From Bacteroidota bacterium (lineage in GTDB: Bacteria; Bacteroidota; Bacteroidia; Flavobacteriales; Flavobacteriaceae): 64,000 bases of DNA. This document shows positions 1-7,858 of this stretch, piece by piece (within the stretch, counting starts at the first letter, position 1; every line of letters begins with the position of its first letter). The notes beneath the pieces were generated by a model. The model saw only the letters and a list, made by a program, of their open reading frames with translations, ran no database searches and was not told where the DNA came from. The DNA is taken from positions 62,001-126,000 of the forward strand of contig JAEWJM010000004.1 of the NCBI GenBank assembly GCA_023386585.1. Direction: 5' to 3'. Made by a program: the position numbers and the translations under genes.

Positions 1-5
1 TCGAA

Positions 6-1178
6 TCATATTTGGTATTTTGATGTTCCGTCGGATATTGCAACCTCGTATGGCCGGAGCTCAACATCGAACCGCTTCTTGTATTCGTTTGCGACCCTAT
101 CGATCAATGCTTCCGATTTTCCGTTGCGTACAAGATTTATAGTGCATCCGCCAAATCCACCGCCCATCATTCGGGAGCCGGCAACATCTGGATCGTTTCG
201 GACCGCATCGACAAGAAAATCGGTTTCTTCACAACTGACCTCGTAATCTTTCGACAGTCCTTGGTGTGTTTCGAAAAGCAACTGTCCAAGCGCTGCGATG
301 TTTTTGCACTCCAGCGCATCGACTGCGAAAGAAACGCGGTGAATTTCCCTGACGACATAATCGCACCTTTTGAAAATAACTTCACCCAATTCACTTCGCA
401 TCGCATGCAGGTGCTGCGTCGTGCAATCGCGGAAAGTCCGCACTTCCGGAAACCGCTGCCTGATTTGGGAGAGTCCGCGTTCGACTTCTTCGCGCCGCGT
501 ATTATAATTCGAGCTCAGTAATGTGTGTTTGACATTACTGTCGAGTAGCAGGATCGAGTATTCTCCAAAATCGGCATCGTGGTATTCGTACTCCAACGTA
601 TCGCAATCCAGTTTGATCACATTGTTCTTTTTTCCGAAAACGCATGCGAACTGATCCATTATACCACATTGCACGCCTACAAAAGTATGCTCGGCGCGCT
701 GGCCGATAAGTGCCATTTCCTGCTTTGTGAGTTTGAGTTGGAACAGGTCGTTCATTGCATAGCAGAAGCCGCATTCAACGGCCGCCGAAGAAGAGAGCCC
801 GGCCCCGATCGGAATCGTACTTGAAAAAACAATCCGAAAACCCCGAACCGGCAGCCGCCTGTCGATCAACTGCGCAAGCACACCAAGAAAATAGTTCGCC
901 CACATCTGCTCCACCGGCTTTATCTGTTCCGGCAGACTGAACGAATACCGTTCGTTGATATCGGTGGCGACGATCACGCATTCGTCGTCCGACGCCTGTG
1001 AGATGGCAATGCAAACGTATTTATCGATAGCAGCGGGCAGGACGAATCCGTTGTTATAATCGACATGTTCGCCGATTATGTTGATCCGCCCAGGCGCCAA
1101 ATAGAGGCTGTTCGGCGCCATTCCGAATTCGGACCGATGCTCGTTTGCTACTTTCTCCGCAAGTTGTTGCTTGTTCAT
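6..1178 (-). CDS. galK: Galactokinase
   Basis: Phosphorylates D-galactose to galactose-1-phosphate with ATP, the first committed step of the Leloir pathway, in the cytoplasm. The three GHMP-kinase signatures are present: the galactokinase motif GRINIIGEHVDY at about residues 30-41, the phosphate-binding loop GAGLSSSAA at about 125-133 and the C-terminal GGGFGGC. Length of 390 residues is normal. I chose the ATG at 1178 (MNKQQLAEKV), although the frame opens further upstream: it puts the start 1 base after the galM stop, while the upstream extension would lie inside galM. Last gene seen of the GH2-galM-galK operon, which may continue beyond the left edge. Confidence 0.96.
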   Translation of the reverse strand: MNKQQLAEKVANEHRSEFGMAPNSLYLAPGRINIIGEHVDYNNGFVLPAAIDKYVCIAISQASDDECVIVATDINERYSFSLPEQIKPVEQMWANYFLGVLAQLIDRRLPVRGFRIVFSSTIPIGAGLSSSAAVECGFCYAMNDLFQLKLTKQEMALIGQRAEHTFVGVQCGIMDQFACVFGKKNNVIKLDCDTLEYEYHDADFGEYSILLLDSNVKHTLLSSNYNTRREEVERGLSQIRQRFPEVRTFRDCTTQHLHAMRSELGEVIFKRCDYVVREIHRVSFAVDALECKNIAALGQLLFETHQGLSKDYEVSCEETDFLVDAVRNDPDVAGSRMMGGGFGGCTINLVRNGKSEALIDRVANEYKKRFDVELRPYEVAISDGTSKYQI

Positions 1179-1179
1179 T

Positions 1180-2193
1180 TCAGGTTTGTTCAAATGTCCA
1201 TAAAGTATGCTGCGTGTATTCTTCACCTTTTCTCAAAACCGCGCTGGGAAACCCCGGCTGGTTTGGTGCGTCGGGATAGTTTTGGGATTCAAAGCAGATT
1301 CCGCTGAGCTCGTGATATTCGGCGCCCTGCTTGCCCTGAAGTTCGCCGAAGCACTTTCCGCCAACGTAAATATGCAGTGATGGCTGATCAGAGAAAACCG
1401 TCATCCGCAGTCCGTTTTTCCTGCAAGTCAACGTTGCCGCTGCAGTTCCGTTGTCTTCGATAATGAACGAATCGTCGATCCCGAAGAAAGGCGTACCGCC
1501 CGCTGAAAAGTCCATTCCCTTTTTTATTGCGGGCATCACTTTTCCCGTCGGAATATTTTCCCGATCGATCTCCAACAACAAATTCGAATTAATCAGAAGC
1601 TCCTGGTTGCGCAGGTCTGCCTGATGACCTTCAAGATTGAAATAGCTATGCTGCGTCAGGTTGATAACCGTATCCTTGTCGGTTATTGCGCGATAGTGGA
1701 TATCGACCGAATTGTTTTCGGTAAGCGTATATGTCACCCACACCTGCAGCGCACCGGGAAAACCTTCTTCACCATCAGCACTCCGGTAGGTGAATGTCAG
1801 CGATTCCGCGGTTTTTCTCTCAAGCGTCCAAAGAACACGGTCGAAACCGTTTTTTCCGCCGTGAAGCGTGTTTGCATTGTTGTTGGTGCTGAGTTTGTAT
1901 TCGACTCCGTCAAGGGTGAACTTTGAATTGCTGATCCTTCCTGCATAACGGCCTATCGCGGCGCCGAAGTGTGGCGGCGCGGGAAGTTTTTGTGATGCTA
2001 AGTAATTCTCAAGGGTGTCGAATCCAAGTACAACATCTGTGAAGTCGCCGGCAGTCGGGATTTTTAATGAAGTGATAACAGCGCCAAAATCAATTGCGAT
2101 AAGTTCCATTCCCTTTCCATTCCGAATACTGTGACTGAAAACCTTCCGGCCATCGGGAAGCGTTCCAAACAATTTATCTTCTTCACCGCTCAT
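1180..2193 (-). CDS. galM: Aldose 1-epimerase (mutarotase)
   Basis: Interconverts the alpha and beta anomers of galactose and glucose so that beta-galactose released by a beta-galactosidase can enter galactokinase. Family landmarks are present: the histidine in TLHGGKNGFD, the second histidine in LTQHSYFNL, and the catalytic glutamate in GICFESQNYPDAPN near the C-terminus. At 337 residues it is of normal length. There is no signal peptide, so it should be cytoplasmic. It starts 6 bases after the GH2 gene and ends 1 base before galK, so the three genes are almost certainly cotranscribed and probably translationally coupled. Confidence 0.95.
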   Translation of the reverse strand: MSGEEDKLFGTLPDGRKVFSHSIRNGKGMELIAIDFGAVITSLKIPTAGDFTDVVLGFDTLENYLASQKLPAPPHFGAAIGRYAGRISNSKFTLDGVEYKLSTNNNANTLHGGKNGFDRVLWTLERKTAESLTFTYRSADGEEGFPGALQVWVTYTLTENNSVDIHYRAITDKDTVINLTQHSYFNLEGHQADLRNQELLINSNLLLEIDRENIPTGKVMPAIKKGMDFSAGGTPFFGIDDSFIIEDNGTAAATLTCRKNGLRMTVFSDQPSLHIYVGGKCFGELQGKQGAEYHELSGICFESQNYPDAPNQPGFPSAVLRKGEEYTQHTLWTFEQT

Positions 2194-2199
2194 ACTTGG

Positions 2200-4038
2200 T
2201 TATTCTTTATTGTCCTGATATGATTTCAAAATTCCTTTCGGCACCTTGAGTTCACCGGTAATTTCGTCGATGATGCCGTTTCGCTCGTCTTCGATATTGG
2301 TTGCCTGGGTGTATACGTCACCGGCAATGGGACGTTTGCGGAGCTCCTTCTTGAACTCGCTGATCATCTTCGCCCGGCCGTCGTCGTCCTGCGGGCCGCC
2401 ATAATCCTTAAAGCCAAATCCACCCCACTCGCTGACGATGAGTGGCACCTGCTTCCTGAAAAAATAAGGATCGCCAACAACAAGCGGGAAAGCCGCCACA
2501 CCATTGAGTTTCCCATCGACGAGCATATCGAGCAATTCAATCCAGCGGTCAAGCTCTGGTGTATAAAGGTGCGCGGTCAGCAAATCGGATTTCAGGCGTC
2601 CTTCGAAGGAAATATGCTGCCAGCCATCATTATCGACCACAAGGAACTGCGGAAAAGCGATCTGCATGTAATGGTAGGTCTCCATGATGTAAAACCGGGT
2701 GTCCGGATTGGTCGCGATATCCTGTGCGCCCCAATCTTCGTTGTACAGGCTCCAGATGACAACCGAAGGGTGCGTTCCTATCAGAGACAGCATCCGAAGC
2801 AATTCCGAGCGGTGGTTTCGGCGGCTTTTCGGTGTGGAACTGTGTGGACTTGGAACCTCTACCCAAAGGAGCATTCCCATTTTATCGGCAAGATTATAAA
2901 TACGCGGGTCAACTCCGGCAATGTGTATTCGCACGAGGTTGCAGCCCAGGTTTTTCATCGCGTACATGTGAAGTTTGATTTCTTCATAAGTAGCATTACC
3001 GGGTTGATAAAGGATTCCGTCGAGATATATATTTTTATTGTTCAGGTAGATTTTGTTGCCGCGGGATTCGATTTTCCGAAGGCCAAACCGCGTTTCAATC
3101 GAGGCGACATATCCCTCGGCATCGATCAGTTGGGCAACAAGCCTGTAAAGATGCGGATCGTCAATGCTCCACAGCCGCGCATCGGGAATTTCCATTACGA
3201 GCCGCTGGCGTATCTGACCGGCTTCAAGCTTAACCTCAAACTCGTCGACGGCAACGGGATCCTCGGTTTCCTGCTTTCGGTTGTACACGTTAAGTCGGAT
3301 TTTGTACGTTCCGGGATCATGGATGCGAATCGCCAGGTTAAACCGCACCAGGTTGTCTTCAACAATGCTGACAACGCCTACGCGCGACCGTAGCCTGTTC
3401 CGCTCGACGGTTTCCAGCCAAATGCTGCGTACCGCTCCCGAATAGGTCTGGTACCAGATTCCGCCACGCTTATAAACGTGAGACTCCTGTTTTCCGCGCG
3501 GCACATCGGCATCCATTGTTTCTTCGATGCGTACCGTCAGTCGGTTCTTCTGGCGCAACATCGATTCGGATATCTCATAGGAAAATGAAGTGTATTTCCC
3601 GGTGTGGATTTCTTCGCCGTTGATAGTTTTGAGTGGATGTCCGTTGAGCCAAACCCGGGTTTCATAACCACAAGCGCCAAAAGTGAGCTGAAGCATTTCC
3701 TGCTTTGTGTTGTATTCGCGTTCCGGGTAGGGAAAATCCCGCTCGTACCAGGCGACTACCTTGTCTTTCCACGTGGGTTCGTTGAGGTCGAGCTTGCCCT
3801 TTGAGATGTGCTGTTCTATGGACCCGGGCCAGTTCGCGGTATCGGAATATTCGTGGCCGAGGAACCAGCTTTCGGCGATTCCCTGGTCCTGCGGATCGAC
3901 CGAAAACCGCCAGACTCCGTCGAGAAGCATCGGGTTGTTGTTCCTGATGACTGCACGCGGCAGCGCGTTGACGAAACTGTCCTCGGCAAGGTCTTCGTCC
4001 CTGGTTTTCGAAAGCCCGTAATTGGTGTGATTATTCAT
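2200..4038 (-). CDS. Glycoside hydrolase family 2 protein, probable beta-galactosidase
   Basis: Retaining exo-glycosidase. The sugar-binding jelly-roll domain, immunoglobulin-like domain and TIM barrel follow in the usual GH2 order. The acid/base glutamate is E434 in WSLYNEDWG and the nucleophile is E537 in IVSEWGGFG, counted from the ATG at 4038. At about 612 residues it has the short form typical of beta-glucuronidase-like GH2 enzymes rather than the about 1000-residue LacZ. The ATG at 4038 (MNNHTNYG) is preferred over an upstream in-frame ATG at 4071. No signal peptide is visible, so the enzyme would act in the cytoplasm on an imported di- or oligosaccharide. Substrate is inferred from the galM-galK neighbours; GH2 also includes glucuronidases and mannosidases. 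Confidence 0.85.
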   Translation of the reverse strand: MNNHTNYGLSKTRDEDLAEDSFVNALPRAVIRNNNPMLLDGVWRFSVDPQDQGIAESWFLGHEYSDTANWPGSIEQHISKGKLDLNEPTWKDKVVAWYERDFPYPEREYNTKQEMLQLTFGACGYETRVWLNGHPLKTINGEEIHTGKYTSFSYEISESMLRQKNRLTVRIEETMDADVPRGKQESHVYKRGGIWYQTYSGAVRSIWLETVERNRLRSRVGVVSIVEDNLVRFNLAIRIHDPGTYKIRLNVYNRKQETEDPVAVDEFEVKLEAGQIRQRLVMEIPDARLWSIDDPHLYRLVAQLIDAEGYVASIETRFGLRKIESRGNKIYLNNKNIYLDGILYQPGNATYEEIKLHMYAMKNLGCNLVRIHIAGVDPRIYNLADKMGMLLWVEVPSPHSSTPKSRRNHRSELLRMLSLIGTHPSVVIWSLYNEDWGAQDIATNPDTRFYIMETYHYMQIAFPQFLVVDNDGWQHISFEGRLKSDLLTAHLYTPELDRWIELLDMLVDGKLNGVAAFPLVVGDPYFFRKQVPLIVSEWGGFGFKDYGGPQDDDGRAKMISEFKKELRKRPIAGDVYTQATNIEDERNGIIDEITGELKVPKGILKSYQDNKE

Positions 4039-4167
4039 ATAATATGGCGATGTAATGGTAAGTGACAGCAATTTTAAAGGCTATCTAATTTCCGAAATAA
4101 AACGAACATAGGCAACAATACCCGTTCATAATTATTCCATAAATCGATTTTTGAAGCGCGGGCGGGC

Positions 4168-4191
4168 AAAAAAAAGGCTCCCTAGAGAGCC
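4168..4191 (-). terminator. Rho-independent terminator after cbpM
   Basis: On the minus strand a GGCTC/GAGCC hairpin is followed by a run of eight T, 48 bases past the cbpM stop. It should end the cbpA-cbpM transcript before the galactoside operon. Confidence 0.8.
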
Positions 4192-4238
4192 GTTTAGATT
4201 TTATCATTCGTTATTCGGATTTTTGCGCCGAGCTCTGG

Positions 4239-4532
4239 TCAATCCTCATAAATCCGCAATCGATTTTGAAGCGACATCATCCTTTCGCGCATTTCGTCGA
4301 TGCGTCGCAGCAGGTTCATTATGACGTCGATTCCTTCGGTATTGACGTTCAGGTCGAAATATAACCTCAGCATTTTTTCGGCTTCGCCAAGTTGCGTTTC
4401 GGGTATGAAGTCAGAATCACTTTCATGAATGATCTCGATCAAGCCGTATTCTCCGAGCTCACTGATGAATGTTGGCCTAACACCATGATGCCGGCAAAAG
4501 ATTTCTACTGATATTTTTCCGCTTGTTTCCAT
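4239..4532 (-). CDS. cbpM: Chaperone modulator CbpM
   Basis: Small (97 residues) partner that inhibits the DnaJ homologue CbpA by binding its J domain. The N-terminal half reads like the MerR-type helix-turn-helix of the family (FCRHHGVRPTFISELGEYGLIE) and the rest is a helical, charged segment with several Met/Leu/Arg heptads. It follows cbpA with 2 bases between the genes, the classic cbpA-cbpM arrangement. The annotation rests on the fold-like pattern plus this context. Regulation is probably shared with cbpA. Confidence 0.85.
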   Translation of the reverse strand: METSGKISVEIFCRHHGVRPTFISELGEYGLIEIIHESDSDFIPETQLGEAEKMLRLYFDLNVNTEGIDVIMNLLRRIDEMRERMMSLQNRLRIYED

Positions 4533-4534
4533 TT

Positions 4535-5440
4535 CTATTTTGTTTTAGCCAGTTCGGCGAACAACTGTTTCTGTTTTTCGGTCAGGTTTTTTGGAAGCGT
4601 AACATTATAAGTAACGTACAGATCGCCAAACTGTCCTTCCTTTTTATAAATTGGAAACCCCTTTCCTTTCACGCGGATTCGGGTTCCGTTCTGGGTTTCC
4701 GGCGCCACGTTGAGCTTGATCTTTCCGCCGAGGGTTTCGATGATATATTCGCCGCCGAGCATTGCAGTGTACAGGTCGATGTCGGCCGACGCATATAAAT
4801 CATCGCCGGTGCGCTTGAACTGAGCCGAGTTCGGAATTGTAAAGGTGATGTACAGATCGCCGTCGGGAGCGCCGTTTGCGCCTTTTCCGCCCTGGCCTTT
4901 AATGCGAATAGTTTGCCCGTTGGCGACTCCGGCGGGGATGGTAATCCTGATATTTTTGCCATTGACGGAGAAGGTTTGCTGGTGTGTTGTAAACGCCTGC
5001 TGCAGCGACAGCTCAACCTCGGCATTAATATCCTGTCCGCGGAAAGCTGTGCGTCCTCCGCCGCCGCGATTTCCGAACATCGAGCTGAAAAAATCGGAAA
5101 AGTCGCCGTTTTCATAATCGGCTCCCGAAAAACCTTCAAAGCCGCCAAAGCCACCGGAAGTTTGGCCCCGTTGTGCCGAACGCTGCTGACGTGAGGCCTG
5201 CTCGTAAGCTTCGCCGTGTTCCCAGTTCTCGCCGTATTTGTCGTATTTCTTTCTTTTTTCAGGGTCGCTCAGGACAGCATTCGCTTCATTGAGCTGCTGA
5301 AATCTCTTGTTTGCTTCCTTGTCGGTCGGATTAAGGTCGGGATGCATTTTCCGCGCAAGTTTGCGATATGCCTTTTTGATGTCGTCGGTGCCAGCCGATT
5401 TGTCGACTCCCAGTATTTTGTAATAGTCGATGAATTCCAT
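4535..5440 (-). CDS. cbpA: DnaJ-class molecular chaperone CbpA
   Basis: Hsp40 co-chaperone that stimulates DnaK ATPase activity and presents unfolded substrates. The N-terminal J domain (residues 1-70) carries the HPD motif (RKMHPDLNP). A Gly/Phe-rich linker follows (about 85-135, with GGFGGFEGF and GGGGR), then two C-terminal substrate-binding beta domains. The Cys-rich zinc region of true DnaJ is absent, which makes it CbpA type; 301 residues fits. Directly followed by cbpM. The sugar dehydrogenase gene ends 38 bases upstream on the same strand, so read-through from it is possible. Confidence 0.93.
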   Translation of the reverse strand: MEFIDYYKILGVDKSAGTDDIKKAYRKLARKMHPDLNPTDKEANKRFQQLNEANAVLSDPEKRKKYDKYGENWEHGEAYEQASRQQRSAQRGQTSGGFGGFEGFSGADYENGDFSDFFSSMFGNRGGGGRTAFRGQDINAEVELSLQQAFTTHQQTFSVNGKNIRITIPAGVANGQTIRIKGQGGKGANGAPDGDLYITFTIPNSAQFKRTGDDLYASADIDLYTAMLGGEYIIETLGGKIKLNVAPETQNGTRIRVKGKGFPIYKKEGQFGDLYVTYNVTLPKNLTEKQKQLFAELAKTK

Positions 5441-5478
5441 ATTATAAAGTTAATCCATTTTTTGGCCTAAACGTTACG

Positions 5479-6711
5479 TCACTTTTTATAGATGCGGTAA
5501 AGCCGTCCGCTATCGGTAATCGCGTACAATGCACCGTCGTTGCCTTCGGTAACATCCCGAAACCGCTGGCCTTCTTTGGGTAGCAAGCGCTCTTCGCCGA
5601 CAACTTTATCGTCCTTGATGACAAGGCGAATGATGTGCATACTGCTTAAGCCGCCGATGAACAGGTTATTCTTCCAGTCGGGAATCATCTTTCCGGAGTA
5701 AAAAGTCATTCCACTTGGCGAAACAACCGGATCCCAATAATACACGGGCTGTTCAAGGCCGCTTTTTTGCGTAATCCCCGCGCCGACTTTTTCGCCACTG
5801 TATTCAATTCCGTATGTAATTATAGGCCAGCCGTAGTTTTTGCCGGGCCGGATCAGGTTCAGTTCATCGCCGCCACGAGGACCGAATTCACATTCCCAAA
5901 GATCTCCGGTTTCCGGATGTATCGCCAGGCTTTGAACATTTCGATGTCCGAATGTAAATAGTTCAGGCCGCGCATTGTTTTTACCCGCGAATGGATTGCC
6001 CGGCGCCGGTTTTCCCGATGTCGTGATGCGGATTATCTTTCCAAGCGAAGAATTCAGCCATTGCGCCTGTGGACGCGTTTCAAGATCGGATCTTTCGCCT
6101 GTACTGAAAATGAGGTTGCCGGTACGGTCAAAAAGTATTCGGGAACCGTAATGAAGCGTGCCGTTATAGGCCGGAGTTGCACGGTAGATAACCGACACAT
6201 GCTCAATTGTGGTTTCGTCTGCTGAGAGTTTTCCTTTGGCAACTGCCGTAAGATTTCCCGATGGTGTCCTTTCGGAGAACGTCCAATACAGCATCCGGTT
6301 GGATTTAAATTCAGGATCGAGCGCCACATCAAGCAAGCCGCCTTGTCCGGAAGAATTCACCGCTGGAATTCCGCCTATTTTCGCTCCGACGGCGCCGGTC
6401 GTGGTAACAATCCGCATGGTGCCTTCCTTTTCGGTGATCAGCAGCCGTCCATCGGGCAGAGCGGTAATTCCCCACGGGCGGTTAAGTTTATTCGTAATAA
6501 TTTTTGCCGCAACCGGAGTACTGGTGTGAATTCCGCCAATTCGGGTCTGGCCTTTAAACGCGGGCTTGTAAGAACTGTTTGGCGATTTGGTTTCGACGGG
6601 CGGCAATGGCCGTGTTTGCGTGATGCCTGCCGCAGCTTTTTCCGATTTATCGGCACAGGCGCCAATCTGGCTGATGCAAAGTAGCAGCGGGATAAGGTAT
6701 TGGATTTTCAT
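5479..6711 (-). CDS. PQQ-dependent sugar dehydrogenase lipoprotein (aldose sugar dehydrogenase type)
   Basis: Six-bladed beta-propeller of the soluble glucose/sorbosone dehydrogenase family, which oxidises aldoses at C1 with PQQ in the periplasm. After the chosen ATG at 6711 (MKIQYLIPLLL) comes a hydrophobic signal ending in the lipobox IGAC, so the protein is probably lipid-anchored. A Ser/Pro/Lys-rich linker is followed by the propeller, with family signatures RPWGI, TFGHRNVQSL, the calcium/PQQ-associated GPRGGDELN and WDPVVSPSGM. Length is about 410 residues. No PQQ biosynthesis genes lie in the window, so the cofactor would have to be made elsewhere or scavenged. Confidence 0.88.
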   Translation of the reverse strand: MKIQYLIPLLLCISQIGACADKSEKAAAGITQTRPLPPVETKSPNSSYKPAFKGQTRIGGIHTSTPVAAKIITNKLNRPWGITALPDGRLLITEKEGTMRIVTTTGAVGAKIGGIPAVNSSGQGGLLDVALDPEFKSNRMLYWTFSERTPSGNLTAVAKGKLSADETTIEHVSVIYRATPAYNGTLHYGSRILFDRTGNLIFSTGERSDLETRPQAQWLNSSLGKIIRITTSGKPAPGNPFAGKNNARPELFTFGHRNVQSLAIHPETGDLWECEFGPRGGDELNLIRPGKNYGWPIITYGIEYSGEKVGAGITQKSGLEQPVYYWDPVVSPSGMTFYSGKMIPDWKNNLFIGGLSSMHIIRLVIKDDKVVGEERLLPKEGQRFRDVTEGNDGALYAITDSGRLYRIYKK

Positions 6712-6847
6712 TGTCTCTGGTTTCGGAAATAAAGTTAAACATCGGCTGAAACAATTCAAAGAATTGCCGTAATGATATAAGTATCAGCATAAAAAATATA
6801 AAAGCCGGTTCGTCACTTCTTTCGAAATTGCAGAAAAGAAACAACTT

Positions 6848-7072
6848 ATGAAACCAGCAACACTGAAAAACGCCGCCATTCTTGCGATACTCGGAATCGC
6901 GCTCTGCGGCGGATCCTGTAAAGGCAAAGAAGAAAGCGATACGAATGATGCGGCCACTGAAGCAACCGGAAGCTTTAAGGACAATCACACGTCTGAAACT
7001 GACACTTCAGCATCGCAAACCGACTCGATAACATCTAACAGTACGCAAACCGATCCTACCGCTCAACCCTGA
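6848..7072 (+). CDS. Small Ser/Thr-rich lipoprotein of unknown function
   Basis: 74 residues. A hydrophobic N-terminal segment ends in the lipobox GGSC, predicting cleavage and lipidation at that cysteine. The mature part is an acidic, Thr/Ser/Asp/Gln-rich, probably disordered tail with no recognisable domain. It is divergent from the sugar dehydrogenase and convergent with the DUF6766 gene. The stop codons of the two convergent genes sit back to back in the palindrome TGATCA. Reality is supported by the signal sequence; function is unknown. Confidence 0.65.
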   Translation: MKPATLKNAAILAILGIALCGGSCKGKEESDTNDAATEATGSFKDNHTSETDTSASQTDSITSNSTQTDPTAQP

Positions 7073-7729
7073 TCATTCGCCGGTTTGATAATGCGGCGCG
7101 TCGACGGGTTTTGATTGCGCCGATCCTTTCTGGCGGAAATAGATGGACAAAATTATAATCGCGAATACCGAAAGGAATTCACTTTGCCAGTTTTGGAACG
7201 ATTCAAACCAGAAGCGTGAACTTGACGCATATTCGACCATGGTCTCGACAGGCTGTCCTTTGAGGCGGCTTTGTTCGTTTTCATCGGCGAGGCTTCCCTG
7301 CATGTGAAGCCAGAACGATACGGCAAACAGGAAAAGAAGGATCAACGTCAAGGAATTTTCGTACAGCTTGAGAACAATCCCGCCGCGCTTTACCAGCCAC
7401 GGTGCGTCTTTTCGCCGAGGCGACGGTTCGCGGTCGACTTCTTCCTTTCCTTCGCATTTTTTCGATTCGGAGGAGCCTTTTTGCCGTAGGAAAATCGTCA
7501 GCCAGACGAAGAGCGCCATCTGAAGGAACTCGCTTTCCCAATTTTCAAATGTCGATTGCACAAAATGGCCGGTTGCGAGATATGCGCCCATAGAAACTGT
7601 GTGTGCGCCTTGTTCAAGCATCTCCTTGTTGTACTCCTGTTGTCCGCAATAGATTTGGCCTGCGAAAGAAAAAAAGAACAAAGCCAGGAAAACTAGTGAG
7701 AGCGAATTATTATAAAGAAATTTCTTCAT
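7073..7729 (-). CDS. DUF6766-type integral membrane protein with internal duplication
   Basis: 218 residues, built from two similar halves. Each has a YxNSL-start transmembrane helix, a periplasmic segment, then the motif NW(E/Q)SEFL followed by a second helix and a FRQKGS(S/A)(E/Q)SK end (about residues 5-90 and 122-210). That gives four membrane helices with a charged Lys/Arg/Glu cytoplasmic linker between the halves. It matches the family I know as DUF6766, whose role is undescribed. Its neighbours give no functional clue. Confidence 0.8.
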   Translation of the reverse strand: MKKFLYNNSLSLVFLALFFFSFAGQIYCGQQEYNKEMLEQGAHTVSMGAYLATGHFVQSTFENWESEFLQMALFVWLTIFLRQKGSSESKKCEGKEEVDREPSPRRKDAPWLVKRGGIVLKLYENSLTLILLFLFAVSFWLHMQGSLADENEQSRLKGQPVETMVEYASSSRFWFESFQNWQSEFLSVFAIIILSIYFRQKGSAQSKPVDAPHYQTGE

Positions 7730-7858
7730 AGCAAAAGAAAAATAATAAGTTTTTACCTAAAGATACCGAGTTTTTTCCAAACTTTTGAGGAATAATTATG
7801 CCTTGAAGTCCTCTATTCAAAAGGGATGATTTGTATATTTACTTAAACAACACCAAAC

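Noticed and set aside
2569..3393. Plus-strand open frame of 274 codons opposite the GH2 gene
   Set aside because: It is antisense to a gene with complete catalytic motifs, has no start context and no domain; it is a codon-bias shadow.
5441..5478. A heat-shock type promoter before cbpA
   Set aside because: The 38-base gap holds no recognisable promoter motif.
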